Below, in pieces: positions 51,544 to 60,479 of a DNA stretch of 64,000 nucleotides. Within the stretch, counting starts at the first letter, position 1. Each line of letters starts with the position of its first letter. The position numbers and the translations under genes were made by a program. The notes beneath the pieces are model-generated. The model searched no databases. It worked only from the letters and a program-made list of their open reading frames with translations, and was not told the origin of the DNA. Source of the stretch: UBA4744 sp963707435 (GTDB taxonomy: Bacteria; Actinomycetota; Acidimicrobiia; Spongiisociales; UBA4744); assembly GCA_963707435.1 (NCBI GenBank), contig CAVPPF010000007.1:124001-188000 (forward strand), in the 5' to 3' direction.

Positions 51544-51644
51544 AACACTGCCGCCAGCGCAGCCGCGATTGCGATGAGCATGATCGCCACATCTACGGCC
51601 GTCTTCCTCTGTTCGCGAAAAGGGTTCAATCCCACGGACGCCAT
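51522..51644 (-). CDS. 40-residue single-pass membrane protein
   Basis: A short gene with ATG at 51642-51644 and TAG at 51522-51524. The product has a cytoplasmic NPFREQRKTAVD segment followed by one hydrophobic helix (VAIMLIAIAAALAAVLWAVL). Small NPFR-type proteins of this kind are conserved in actinobacteria near yraN or comM. GGGGAAA lies upstream. Its overlap with the CxxC-type protein suggests the two are co-expressed. Confidence 0.6.
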   Translation of the reverse strand: MASVGLNPFREQRKTAVDVAIMLIAIAAALAAVLWAVLSN

Positions 51645-51741
51645 GGTATTGGTTTCCCCTGCTTGTGCCGGGCAATCGGTGGCGGAACTCATCTCCTGGG
51701 CCCTGTGAGCGAAGGTTGCGGCAGGCTTCTACCCTTGCAGC

Positions 51742-52521
51742 ATGATCATCATTGCCGACGACGGTCCGGTGAGAACCGTCACCATCGATCGCCCCGAGCG
51801 GAGGAATGCAATCCCTCCAGAAGGCTGGGACCGCCTCCGGGAGGCCTTTGTCGACTTTGAATCGTCGGACCTGCGGGTGCTGGTCATCACGGGTTCGGGT
51901 GGCGCCTTCTGTTCGGGCGCCGACCTTTCTTCTGATGCGGTGAGCACGGCAGCGCTGCAGAGTGCAGGCGGACGTTACGAACGCATGCAGATGGTCGGTG
52001 CGGCTGCGGAAGGTCTCCAGCGGATAACGAAACCGACGATCGCAGCTGTGGATGGGATTGCCGCCGGCGCCGGTCTGAGCCTCGCTCTGGCCTGCGATGT
52101 CGTCATTGCTACCACCCGGGCCAGTTTCTCGGCGCTCTTCGTGCGCCGGGGCCTCACCGTGGATTTTGGCGGCACCTGGCTCCTGCCCCGTCTCATCGGT
52201 CTGCAACATGCCAAGGAACTGGCTCTGTCGGGAAGGATGGTTCTTGCCGACGAGGCCCGCGACCTGGGCATGGCAACCCGGGTTGTGGAACCGGAAGAGC
52301 TCGAGGCTGCCGTGCGCGCCGTGGCAGATGGCTTCCTGACGGGCGGCCCGCTGGCCCAGGCAATGGTCAAGTCGGCGATGAACCGGTCTGCCGGTATGTC
52401 CTTCGAAGCATCGCTGGCCCTCGAAGCGTATGCGCAGACGATCTGCCTCGGTTCGGAAGACGCAGTGGAAGGCATCAGTGCGTTCCTTCAGAAACGGCCA
52501 CCGGAGTTCACCGGTCGCTGA
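51742..52521 (+). CDS. Enoyl-CoA hydratase/isomerase
   Basis: 259 residues of the crotonase superfamily. RVLVITGSGGAFCSGADLSSD and PTIAAVDGIAAGAGLSLALACDVVIAT form the oxyanion hole. The position usually holding the first catalytic glutamate lies in LRRGLTVDFGGTWLLPRLIG, where the glutamate is absent (FVRRGLTVDFGG), so a hydratase or an isomerase/other crotonase activity cannot be separated. TACCCT (51730-51735) ends 6 bases before the ATG. It probably works in beta-oxidation with the thiolase and ETF. Confidence 0.88.
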   Translation: MIIIADDGPVRTVTIDRPERRNAIPPEGWDRLREAFVDFESSDLRVLVITGSGGAFCSGADLSSDAVSTAALQSAGGRYERMQMVGAAAEGLQRITKPTIAAVDGIAAGAGLSLALACDVVIATTRASFSALFVRRGLTVDFGGTWLLPRLIGLQHAKELALSGRMVLADEARDLGMATRVVEPEELEAAVRAVADGFLTGGPLAQAMVKSAMNRSAGMSFEASLALEAYAQTICLGSEDAVEGISAFLQKRPPEFTGR

Positions 52522-52547
52522 GCCGCGCCCGTGGCTGCGATAGAGGG

Positions 52548-53501
52548 TCAGTCCACGTGACCGGGTGCACGGGGGATCTCCGCGAAGGCAGAGCGGCGGT
52601 TCATGACGATCTCCGCCGCGATCTGATCGAGGGAGTCGATCAACCAGAGGTAGGCCGCTTCCCCCTCCCGGAAGTCAGCTTTGGCCATCCCCTGAATGCG
52701 TCCCTGCGTTTGAAGCTGCTTCACCTGCCGGAAGTTGTTGCTCGGCTCGGTCGTATACACGCCCAGCGTCTTGCCGCCCTGCCGGTTGAGGATCGAGAAC
52801 ACCGGCACATCGCTGGGCCCGTCGGCGATGTACACCATGTTCCGGATGGGCACGCGACGCTGTTCCTCCGCCATCAGCGCATTGACGTCGATTCCAGAGT
52901 TGCGATTGACGCCCTTGTTGATTTCAAACACAGCCCGGGTCTTCGACGTGTTGTCGATCATGTAGCCGAGCATGCTGATCGGGTGGGGCTCGCTTTCGAT
53001 GGCGAGCGTCTCGAGATAGCCGGGTGGAGCCGGCCGCTCGATGAAATCGTTTGCCCAGATCCCATCGATGATGCCCCCGATCGGACTTCCCTCGATCATC
53101 GGACGGATGCCGGTCGAGACGACGTAGTGCTCGACGTCGATGTCTTCGTGGACATAGTCCGGGACCGAAGCAACGTGGTTCCTCGTCGCCGTGAAGAACT
53201 CGGGTATGCCAGGGCTCATCTCCAGCTCGCCCCCCAGTTCCCGGAGCCGTTGCCTGGTCAGTCCCGGAAACTTGCCTGCTCTCACGTAGGTCAAGATGTG
53301 TCCGAGATACGCAGAGTCTCGAGCGATGGTGATGCCTCGTTCCCGGTAGTAGTCCACCAGCCCGTCGACCTCTGCCCAGAAGCCGGAGGTATCAACGCCG
53401 TACGCGGCGAAGAGGGGATCCTGCTGGTTCCCGGGGATCAGGGTCTTGTCGAAGTCCCAGATGAACGCGATGGTGGTCTGCGTGTAGAGCGGGGTAGGCA
53501 T
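52548..53501 (-). CDS. HAD-family hydrolase
   Basis: 317 residues. The catalytic DxD motif is in FIWDFDKTLIPG; YVVSTGI gives the motif II region and MVYIADGPSDVPVF motif IV, with a large helical cap between. It is a phosphatase or phosphonatase of unknown substrate. The ATG at 53501 is chosen over the open frame to 53576 because the upstream gene ends at 53503. The two genes form a minus-strand pair. Confidence 0.85.
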   Translation of the reverse strand: MPTPLYTQTTIAFIWDFDKTLIPGNQQDPLFAAYGVDTSGFWAEVDGLVDYYRERGITIARDSAYLGHILTYVRAGKFPGLTRQRLRELGGELEMSPGIPEFFTATRNHVASVPDYVHEDIDVEHYVVSTGIRPMIEGSPIGGIIDGIWANDFIERPAPPGYLETLAIESEPHPISMLGYMIDNTSKTRAVFEINKGVNRNSGIDVNALMAEEQRRVPIRNMVYIADGPSDVPVFSILNRQGGKTLGVYTTEPSNNFRQVKQLQTQGRIQGMAKADFREGEAAYLWLIDSLDQIAAEIVMNRRSAFAEIPRAPGHVD

Positions 53502-53502
53502 C

Positions 53503-53886
53503 TCACGGCAACTCGGGTCGACCGAAGAGCACGCCGTCGCCGGTTTCCCACCACGGCTGCAGGGTGATCTCCACACCGCGGAGGTGGCGGTGCGCAGGTC
53601 CCAGGAGTTCGGTTGGAATCAGCGCCCATACATCCCAACCGGCTCGCGACAGGCCGTCTAAGGCGGCCGGGTAGAGGGAGAGGTCGGCGTCGCGAGGTAC
53701 GACCACTTCAATGCGGTTGTCGGCCCGGGCGACGAGGCCGTGGATCCGACCACCGGGGATACGGCCGTCCCGGAGCTCGATCGAGTCGATGGTTTCGATC
53801 GCAATGCGACGAGCAGCATAGACCTGGGCGCAGGCTGCAACCACGGCCTCGACATCAGTGGTTTCGGTTTGCATCGCCAGCGCCAA
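53503..53886 (-). CDS. Hypothetical protein
   Basis: 127 residues with no recognised family. It has alpha/beta character (VVAACAQVYAARRIAIETIDSIEL, then RIEVVVPRDADLSLYPAALDGLSRAGWDVWALIP). The TTG at 53886 has GGGAGG four bases upstream; an ATG at 53874 is the alternative. It precedes the HAD hydrolase by one base and is therefore probably co-translated with it. Confidence 0.6.
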   Translation of the reverse strand: MALAMQTETTDVEAVVAACAQVYAARRIAIETIDSIELRDGRIPGGRIHGLVARADNRIEVVVPRDADLSLYPAALDGLSRAGWDVWALIPTELLGPAHRHLRGVEITLQPWWETGDGVLFGRPELP

Positions 53887-54037
53887 AATCCCTCCCGGTT
53901 CGCAATAGTTACACCAGTGTAGTTTCCGGGAGCCCCGGCCTCAAAGACCTAGTCACTGCGAGTGGAAGACGAACCCCTCTTGTGCGCCGGGCGGGTCACG
54001 CCGATAAGCAACCATAGGCAGTGAAGGAGTGTCCGAT

Positions 54038-54223
54038 ATGGCCGCGAAGCGAAAGAGCTGCGGGACCAGCCACCAATTCCGTGAACACAACATCGGCGCC
54101 GGATTGACTCGGAAGATCTGCGCATCGTGCGGCTTGCTCGAGATCGGTCAGGGTCGTCGTGTCGTGCTGGCCGAAGACCCATGGGAAGGAAAGGTGCCGT
54201 CACTCTTCGCCAACGCAGGCTGA
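54038..54223 (+). CDS. Small zinc-ribbon-like protein
   Basis: 61 residues. KSCGTSHQFREHNIGAGLTRKICASCG shows CxxxH...CxxC, a minimal zinc-binding pattern. The frame opens with a GTG at 54029, but AAGGAG is positioned 8 bases before the ATG at 54038. It is unrecognised; similar short proteins are common in actinobacteria. About 150 bases upstream contain no feature. Confidence 0.65.
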   Translation: MAAKRKSCGTSHQFREHNIGAGLTRKICASCGLLEIGQGRRVVLAEDPWEGKVPSLFANAG

Positions 54224-54243
54224 GGTTGTGCGGGGCCCGGTCG

Positions 54244-55236
54244 CTACAGGTGGATGGCGGCGATGGCCGGCTCTGTGAGGCTCCCCAGCCACAAGCGGCC
54301 GTCGTGCTCACGGGCCGTGGTGATGGGAGCGTAGAGACCTGAAGGGTCCTGCAGGTTGTAGGTCAGGTTGGCCGTGATCTCATCGAAACCGATCACGAAA
54401 CCGTGCCGAACCGGATTCGGCTGCAGGCTCTCAGGGAGTTTCGCCACCCATCCACGCAAGCGGGGGCGCGGAAGAAGCACGTCCAGCAGCCTGTTGCGGG
54501 GGGTGAACATGGCCGCCCAGAGCGTTCCGGTCGGGCCCAGCGTCAAATTGTCGGGTATTCCGGGGAGGTTGTCGGCGAATACCGCTGTGCTTCCGGCATC
54601 CGGCCCGGAAAGCCGGTACTTCCGGATTCGGTATTCCCCCGTCTCGGCCACGAAGACCGCCTGCTGATCGGACGAGAGGGCGACACCATTGGCGAACGAC
54701 AGACCGACGAGCAGGACCTCCAGGGCCCCGTCGGGGTGCCGACGAAACAACCGGCCCGTGTTGGAATGCTCGAAGAGGTCATCTCGATAGTGCGGAAGCG
54801 GGAACCTGCGCGACGTGACGGTGAAGTAGATCGTCCCGTCGTCGGCAACGGTCGCGTTGTTGGTGAAGAGAAACGGCTCTCCTTCGAACCCGTCGGCCAG
54901 GACCTGCACCTCGCCCTCGCCGACGGCCAGCAAACCCCGATAGGCATCACACACGACGAGGCGCCCATCCGGATGGAGCTCGATCCCGAGCGGGCGGCCC
55001 CGGGTGTGCGCTACCAGTTCCTGGCGCGAGCCGTCAGGTTCTGAGGTCATCACCCGACCGTCCGCAAGTCCGTACACGAGCTTCCCGGCAGCGTCGACAA
55101 GCACATCTTCGGGCCCGTTCCCGGGGACCCGGATGCGGCTCGCCACCTCCAGGCGGTTGTTCACCCCGAACTGCCCTGTGAGACCTTGATCCGGGGGCGG
55201 GCGCCAGGCGACGGGCGCAATGGGGGGCCGGTCCAT
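54244..55236 (-). CDS. SMP-30/strictosidine synthase-like beta-propeller
   Basis: 330 residues with the six-bladed propeller of the SMP-30/gluconolactonase/strictosidine-synthase-like superfamily: GPEDVLVDAAGKLVYGLADGRV, GRPLGIELHPDGRLVVCDAYRGLL, FTNNATVADDGTIYFTV and SFANGVALSSDQQAVFVAETGEYRIRKY. Lactonase or hydrolase activity on an unknown small molecule is likely. TACCCT (55243-55248, minus strand) ends 6 bases before the ATG. Confidence 0.85.
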   Translation of the reverse strand: MDRPPIAPVAWRPPPDQGLTGQFGVNNRLEVASRIRVPGNGPEDVLVDAAGKLVYGLADGRVMTSEPDGSRQELVAHTRGRPLGIELHPDGRLVVCDAYRGLLAVGEGEVQVLADGFEGEPFLFTNNATVADDGTIYFTVTSRRFPLPHYRDDLFEHSNTGRLFRRHPDGALEVLLVGLSFANGVALSSDQQAVFVAETGEYRIRKYRLSGPDAGSTAVFADNLPGIPDNLTLGPTGTLWAAMFTPRNRLLDVLLPRPRLRGWVAKLPESLQPNPVRHGFVIGFDEITANLTYNLQDPSGLYAPITTAREHDGRLWLGSLTEPAIAAIHL

Positions 55237-55319
55237 GAGCGAAGGGTAGTGAGCGACGGCAGCCCCATGCTCCGGCCCGCCTCCGCGTTTTCGTCATACC
55301 CGGGACGTACGTTCGTTCC

Positions 55320-56792
55320 ATGTTCTCAGCAATCACATCCGTTGCGCTGGTCGGCGTCGAACCCAGGCCCGTGCGCGTTGAGGTCCACGTCGGCAGCCAG
55401 GGCCCCGCCTTCATGCTGGTCGGCCTCCCCGACACGGCGGTGCGTGAAGCGAAGGATCGCGTCCGCGCAGCAATGGCATCGTCCGGGTATCGGTTTCCGA
55501 GTCGCCGGGTGACCGTCAACCTGGCCCCGGCGGATCTTCCCAAAGCGGGGTCGGCCTACGACCTGCCGATCGCCCTCGGCGTTCTCGCCGCATCGGGGGC
55601 GGTGCCCGCCGCGGTCGCCGGGGTTGTTGCGCTCGGCGAGCTGGCCCTGGACGGATCCGTGCGGGAAGCTCGCGGGGGGCTGGCCGCCGGGTTCGTCGCC
55701 CGCGACCTGAACAAACCGTGCGTGCTGGCCGGCATGGCCGCCGGCCAGGCAGCACTCGTACGAGGCGCGACCGTGCGCAGCATCAGTTCTCTGAACGAGG
55801 CAATCTCGGTGGCGCTCGGCGAGAGTCCGGGGGGATTGGTTCCGGACCCGCCGGGCCGTCGAGCCGAGCCTGAGATCGACCTCGCGGAGGTTCGGGGGCA
55901 AGCGTTTGCCCGCCGTGCGCTGGAGATTGCGGCCGGCGGCGGACACCACCTGCTCATGTCCGGTCCTCCCGGCGCCGGGAAAACCATGCTGGCCCGGTGT
56001 CTGCCCGGCTTGCTTCCCCACCTGGACGAAGATGAGCGGCTCCAGGTAGCCCAGATCTGGTCGGCGGCCGGCCGCCACGCCATACCCCCGGCGACCCCGC
56101 CCTTCTGCGCACCGCACCACACCGCCACCGCCCCTGCCGTTGTTGGTGGCGGAAGCGGCATGCCGGTGCCGGGCGAAGTGAGCCTGGCGCATCGCGGTGT
56201 GCTCTTTCTCGATGAATTCGGCGAGTTCCCTCCCTCGGTGCTCGACGCACTCCGGCAGCCCGTTGAGTCCGGCCGGGTAGTCATCGCCCGCAAGGGGGTC
56301 TCGGTCACGTTCCCGGCCGCGTTCCAGCTCGTCGCCGCGACCAATCCCTGTCCTTGCGGCTTCAGCGGTGATCCGATCAAGCCGTGCCTGTGCTCTCCGC
56401 GGGCCGTAGACCGCTACAGCAGGAGATTCTCGGGCCCGCTCATCGATCGATTTGACCTGCGCGTCGTCGTCCCGCGTCCCGACCACGGCGGTCTCGTCGG
56501 CCCGCCCGGCGAGTCGAGCGAGGCAGTTCGGCGGCGGGTGGAAGCCGCCCGGGCTGTGCAATCGAGGCGGGGTTGTCTCAACCGGTCGCTGCGTCGCTTC
56601 CAGCTCGACTCGCTGGCATGGGAGCCGGGTGCCGATCGTCTGTTTCGCGCCGCGGTTGAGCGGTTCACCGTCACGGGTCGCGGATACGACCGGGTCCGGA
56701 GGGTGGCCCGGACCATTGCCGACCTGAGCGGTGAGGTGGCGGTTGGAGAGGTGCACGCGGCCGAAGCGCTTGCGTTTCGAGGCGCATGGTGA
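55320..56792 (+). CDS. comM: ComM/YifB-family Mg-chelatase-like AAA+ ATPase
   Basis: 490 residues. ComM is a hexameric helicase that promotes branch migration during natural transformation. The N-terminal VGVEPRPVRVEVHVGSQGPAFMLVGLPDTAVREAKDRVRAA, Walker A GPPGAGKTM and the ATNPCPCGFSGD zinc/sensor region are diagnostic. TACGTT (55308-55313) ends 6 bases before the ATG. It overlaps dprA by 7 bases. Confidence 0.95.
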   Translation: MFSAITSVALVGVEPRPVRVEVHVGSQGPAFMLVGLPDTAVREAKDRVRAAMASSGYRFPSRRVTVNLAPADLPKAGSAYDLPIALGVLAASGAVPAAVAGVVALGELALDGSVREARGGLAAGFVARDLNKPCVLAGMAAGQAALVRGATVRSISSLNEAISVALGESPGGLVPDPPGRRAEPEIDLAEVRGQAFARRALEIAAGGGHHLLMSGPPGAGKTMLARCLPGLLPHLDEDERLQVAQIWSAAGRHAIPPATPPFCAPHHTATAPAVVGGGSGMPVPGEVSLAHRGVLFLDEFGEFPPSVLDALRQPVESGRVVIARKGVSVTFPAAFQLVAATNPCPCGFSGDPIKPCLCSPRAVDRYSRRFSGPLIDRFDLRVVVPRPDHGGLVGPPGESSEAVRRRVEAARAVQSRRGCLNRSLRRFQLDSLAWEPGADRLFRAAVERFTVTGRGYDRVRRVARTIADLSGEVAVGEVHAAEALAFRGAW

Positions 56793-57883
56793 TCGGCGAC
56801 GATCTCCTCAGGCTGGCGTATGTGGGGATGCACCCCGACCGCCGGCGCCGGTTGATCGAGTCACATGGCGGGGTGGCCGGGCTCTTGCGAAGGATCCGAG
56901 ACGGACGGATCGAGGTGCCGGAGCGGGCCCGCCGGGCAGCCGGGGTTGATCCGACCGTCAGACGGGACGAGCTTGCCGCGATCGGTGTTGAGGTCATCAT
57001 CCGGGGGCAAGCCACGTTCCCCGAGCACCTGGCAGAACTCCCCGATGCTCCCGACCTGCTGTTCGTTCGGGGGCCGATGATTCCGCATCGCGGCGTGGCG
57101 ATCGTTGGATCACGGAAGGCGACCTCGTACGGCCGTGGCCTGGCCAGAGCCTACGGTGCGGCGCTGGGGTCATCCGGGTGGCCGGTTGTGAGTGGCCTTG
57201 CCCGGGGGGTCGATGGCGCCGCTCACCAGGGCACGCTCGACGCTGCGGGTCGCGGCATTGCCGTCCTGGGCTGCGGTCTGGACGTGTGGTATCCGCCCGA
57301 ACACCGCAGCCTTGGTGAGGGGCTACTGGAGGCGGGCGGCTGTATCGTTTCGGAGTATCCGCCCGGGGCTCCGCCCGTCGGGTGGCGCTTTCCCCCCCGG
57401 AACAGAGTTATTTCGGGTCTGGCCGCAGCCGTGGTCGTTGTTGAGGCCGCTCGAGAGGGAGGAGCATTGATCACGGCTCGACGAGCGCTCGAGCAAGGCC
57501 GCGAGGTGCTGGCGACCCCAGGAGACGTGACCAGGTCGACCTCGGTTGGCTGCAACCTGCTCATCCGCGATGGGGCGATTCCCGTGCTCGACCCCGACGA
57601 CCTGATCGAGGCGATCTCATTGATTCTCGGCCCGCCACCCGCTGCAAATAGGCGGGTACCGCAGCATGAGCCCCTGCTGGACGCGTTGGGGCCCCTCGGC
57701 CTGACGGTCGACTCCCTCGTGAGCGCACTCGAGCTCCCGGTATCCGAGGTGCTGGCTCAGATCGCGAGACTCGAGAACGATGGTCTGGTTGCCCAATCCG
57801 GCGGTGTGGTGCTGCCCCGCCGGGTGCCGAACCGCCGTAGCAGCACCGCCGGGCCGGGAACCTTGAAAAGCGGGGAACGTTGA
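56786..57883 (+). CDS. dprA: DNA processing protein DprA
   Basis: 365 residues. DprA loads RecA on incoming single-stranded DNA. The Rossmann core has VAIVGSRKATSYGRGLARAYG, VSGLARGVDGAAHQGTLDAAGRGIAVLGCGLDVWYPPEH and FPPRNRVISGLAAAVVVVEAAREGGALITA. A C-terminal winged-helix (DSLVSALELPVSEVLAQIARLENDGLV) is present. The overlap with comM and the following Xer recombinase reproduce the actinobacterial comM-dprA-xer order. Confidence 0.95.
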   Translation: MVIGDDLLRLAYVGMHPDRRRRLIESHGGVAGLLRRIRDGRIEVPERARRAAGVDPTVRRDELAAIGVEVIIRGQATFPEHLAELPDAPDLLFVRGPMIPHRGVAIVGSRKATSYGRGLARAYGAALGSSGWPVVSGLARGVDGAAHQGTLDAAGRGIAVLGCGLDVWYPPEHRSLGEGLLEAGGCIVSEYPPGAPPVGWRFPPRNRVISGLAAAVVVVEAAREGGALITARRALEQGREVLATPGDVTRSTSVGCNLLIRDGAIPVLDPDDLIEAISLILGPPPAANRRVPQHEPLLDALGPLGLTVDSLVSALELPVSEVLAQIARLENDGLVAQSGGVVLPRRVPNRRSSTAGPGTLKSGER

Positions 57884-57914
57884 CCCGGCGGTTCGTTCCG
57901 GCGAGGATGGGCGG

Positions 57915-58808
57915 ATGCCATCGCTTCCGGAACTTCCCGCCTGGGCGGAACAACCCGTCGGGGACTTCCTCGTCAGGCAGGGTTCGCAGCGCAACCTCTC
58001 CATCCATTCGTTGGCCGCCTATCGCCGGGATCTGAGCCAGTTCCTGGCGTTCTGTGACCGCGCCGGGGTCGGCGACGTGGCGGACGTCGACCGCAAACTC
58101 GTGCGGAGGTTCGTTGCATATCTCGATACGCTCGGGTATGCGCGGCGGTCGATTTCGCGCAAGACCTCGGCGGTGCGGGTCTTCTTTGCCGACCAGGCGC
58201 GGCGTGGGGAGATTCTCCTCAACCCGGCAGACCAGGTTTCCCGACCCCGCCGCCCGAAGACGCTTCCTCATGCGCTTCCGCAGCGGGTGGTCAGAGACGT
58301 TCTGGACGAACTCCAGGGGCAGGAGCCGCTCGACCTGCGGGATCGCGCAATCCTCGAATTCTTGTACGCCACCGGGGTTCGGGTATCCGAATTGGCCGGA
58401 CTGCGAATCGGCGACGTGCAGGGACAAGAATCTGTGCGCATCGCCGGCAAGGGAAATCGGCAGCGCATGGTTCCGCTCGGCCGACCGGCACGAGATGCGG
58501 TCGACCGCTACCTGACGTCGGGCAGGCCGGCCCTGGCCGGCCCGGCCGCCGGCGACCTCCTCTGGGTGGGCGCCCGGGGCGGCGCCCTCGACCCGCGCGG
58601 GATCCGGCGCGTCGTTCGCAACCGGTCCGCTACCTTCCCGCACGCGTACCGCCACTCCTTCGCCACCCACCTCCTCGAAGGTGGGGCCGACCTCCGGGCC
58701 GTTCAAGAATTGCTCGGACACGTTGAACTAGCCACCACGCAGATTTACACTGCCGTAACTCGCGATCATCTCAGGTCAACATATGAACGAAGCCATCCGC
58801 GAGCCTGA
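57915..58808 (+). CDS. xerC: XerC/D-type tyrosine recombinase
   Basis: 297 residues. The N-terminal core-binding SAM-like domain (LRQGSQRNLSIHSLAAYRRDLSQFLAFC) precedes the catalytic domain with Arg in GVRVSELAGL, HAYRHSFATHLLEGGADLRAVQELLGH and the nucleophile Tyr in TTQIYTAV. It resolves chromosome dimers at dif with a partner. It sits after dprA as xerC does in mycobacteria; XerD identity cannot be excluded. Its 3' end overlaps the sigma-factor gene by 26 bases. Confidence 0.92.
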   Translation: MPSLPELPAWAEQPVGDFLVRQGSQRNLSIHSLAAYRRDLSQFLAFCDRAGVGDVADVDRKLVRRFVAYLDTLGYARRSISRKTSAVRVFFADQARRGEILLNPADQVSRPRRPKTLPHALPQRVVRDVLDELQGQEPLDLRDRAILEFLYATGVRVSELAGLRIGDVQGQESVRIAGKGNRQRMVPLGRPARDAVDRYLTSGRPALAGPAAGDLLWVGARGGALDPRGIRRVVRNRSATFPHAYRHSFATHLLEGGADLRAVQELLGHVELATTQIYTAVTRDHLRSTYERSHPRA

Positions 58809-59574
58809 AGACGCCGCGGAGCGACATGTCCGCGAGCTGTGGGAAAGGTTCAAGGCAACAGGGGACGAGCAAGCCCGGGAGGGCTTGATCCTCCAATACT
58901 CGCCGCTGGTCAAATTCGTGGCCGGGCGAGTCGGGGTCGGTTTGCCGCGAAACGTCGAACAATCCGATCTGGTTTCGTACGGCATCTTCGGTTTGATCGA
59001 CGCCATCGACAAGTTCGATCTTGAACGCGGCATCAAGTTCGAGACGTACGCCATCAGCCGCGTCAAGGGAGCGATCCTCGACGAGTTGCGGGCGCTGGAT
59101 TGGGTCCCCCGCTCGGTGCGGGCCCGGGCCCGGGAGATCGAACGATCGATGGCCGAGCTGGAGCACAAGCTCCACCGGACCCCGACCGAAGAAGAGCTGG
59201 CCGCCAAGCTGGACATGCCCCTCGAACAACTGCTCGATGCACTCGCTGAGATATCCACGCTGGGGCTGGTCGCTCTCGATGAGCTCCTGTCGCCCGACCG
59301 GAACTCCGCCGCCGTCGGCGATCTCGTACCGGACCGGAAAGGTACGAATCCGGAAGCCGCGTACCAGATCGAAGAGATGAAACGGGTTCTGGCAGATGCG
59401 GTCAACCGCCTGCCGGAGCGGGAGCGTTTGGTGGTGACCCTCTACTACTACGAAGGCTTGACTCTCGCTGAGATCGGCAGTGTGCTCGGGGTGACGGAAT
59501 CGCGTGTCTGCCAGATCCACACCAAGTCCGTGATGAGCCTTCGGAATCGCATGACGGAGCCCTCCTTCCGCTAG
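58783..59574 (+). CDS. whiG: WhiG/FliA-family sigma factor
   Basis: 263 residues of group 3 sigma factor with regions 2 (LVSYGIFGLIDAIDKFDLERGIKFETYAISRVKGAILDELRALDWVPRSVR), 3 (LHRTPTEEELAAKLDMP) and 4 (LPERERLVVTLYYYEGLTLAEIGSVLGVTESRVCQIHTKSV). In sporulating actinobacteria WhiG drives sporulation genes; FliA drives flagellar genes. No flagellar gene is in this window. It overlaps xerC by 26 bases. Confidence 0.92.
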   Translation: MNEAIREPEDAAERHVRELWERFKATGDEQAREGLILQYSPLVKFVAGRVGVGLPRNVEQSDLVSYGIFGLIDAIDKFDLERGIKFETYAISRVKGAILDELRALDWVPRSVRARAREIERSMAELEHKLHRTPTEEELAAKLDMPLEQLLDALAEISTLGLVALDELLSPDRNSAAVGDLVPDRKGTNPEAAYQIEEMKRVLADAVNRLPERERLVVTLYYYEGLTLAEIGSVLGVTESRVCQIHTKSVMSLRNRMTEPSFR

Positions 59575-59596
59575 AAGCGGCCCGGCGGCGATCTGG

Positions 59597-59738
59597 TACA
59601 CTTCCGCCCCAATTCGCACGCTCACTGCAGACTCCCATCGGTCGGGACGCCCGGCGCGTCCTGCGGGAGAGGCTTTGCGGCCACGCACACACCATGTGCC
59701 GGGGTGAGCGGAGGACCAACCGAACAAAGGAGAAAGCA
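59597..59738 (+). promoter_or_regulatory. rpsB promoter and leader
   Basis: TACACT (59597-59602) is a likely -10; no clear -35 is seen. The leader of about 130 bases has hairpins GGACGC/GCGTCC (59645-59661) and GCACA/TGTGC (59685-59699) before AAAGGAGA. A long structured leader is usual for rpsB, which is often controlled by S2 itself. Confidence 0.45.
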
Positions 59739-60479
59739 GTGGCAGCAGTCACTATGAAGCAACTGCTGGAGGCCGGTGTCCACTTCGGACACCAGACCCG
59801 CAGATGGAATCCGAAGATGGAGCCGTATATCTACGGCGAGCGAAACGGGATCCATATCGTCGACCTCCGGCAAACCCTCGACCAGGTTCAACGGGCCTAC
59901 GACTTCGTCCGCGACACGGTGGCGGCCGGCGGGTCCGTGCTGTTCGTCGGAACGAAAAAGCAAGCCTCGGGTGCCATCCAGGATGCCGCCGAACAGGCGC
60001 AGATGCCCTACGTGAATTTCCGCTGGCTGGGTGGGATGCTGACCAACTTCGCCACGATTCAGAAGCGCATCTACTACATGAAAGAGCTCGAGGCGATGGA
60101 ACGCTCCGGGGAGATGGCGCTCCGTCCCAAGAAGGAACGCCTTCGCCTGCGGCGCGAGCTGGAGAAACTGCAGCGGGTTCTCGGCGGGGTCCAGTCAATG
60201 ACGTCACTTCCCGACATCCTCTTCACCATCGATCTCAACAACGAACAGATCGCGCTGCGCGAGGCGGCCCGGCTGCGGATCCCGGTCGTGGCACTGGTCG
60301 ACACCAACTGTGATCCCGATCTCATCGATGTAGTCATCCCGGGCAATGATGATGCCATCCGATCAGCGCACCTGGTTTCGTCGGTGATCGCTGCGGCCTG
60401 TCAGGAAGGGCGCGAAATCGCTCTCAAGGGCACCGCCGCAGAGGAGCCCGAAGCCGTCGACTCGGAGGAGGCGTCGTGA
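59739..60479 (+). CDS. rpsB: 30S ribosomal protein S2
   Basis: 246 residues. MKQLLEAGVHFGHQTRRWNPKMEPYIYGERNGIHIVDLRQTL and the C-terminal PVVALVDTNCDPDLIDVVIPGNDDAIRSAHLVSSVIA identify S2. GTG start; the frame is open to 59694 in the leader. It overlaps tsf by 4 bases. Confidence 0.97.
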   Translation: MAAVTMKQLLEAGVHFGHQTRRWNPKMEPYIYGERNGIHIVDLRQTLDQVQRAYDFVRDTVAAGGSVLFVGTKKQASGAIQDAAEQAQMPYVNFRWLGGMLTNFATIQKRIYYMKELEAMERSGEMALRPKKERLRLRRELEKLQRVLGGVQSMTSLPDILFTIDLNNEQIALREAARLRIPVVALVDTNCDPDLIDVVIPGNDDAIRSAHLVSSVIAAACQEGREIALKGTAAEEPEAVDSEEAS

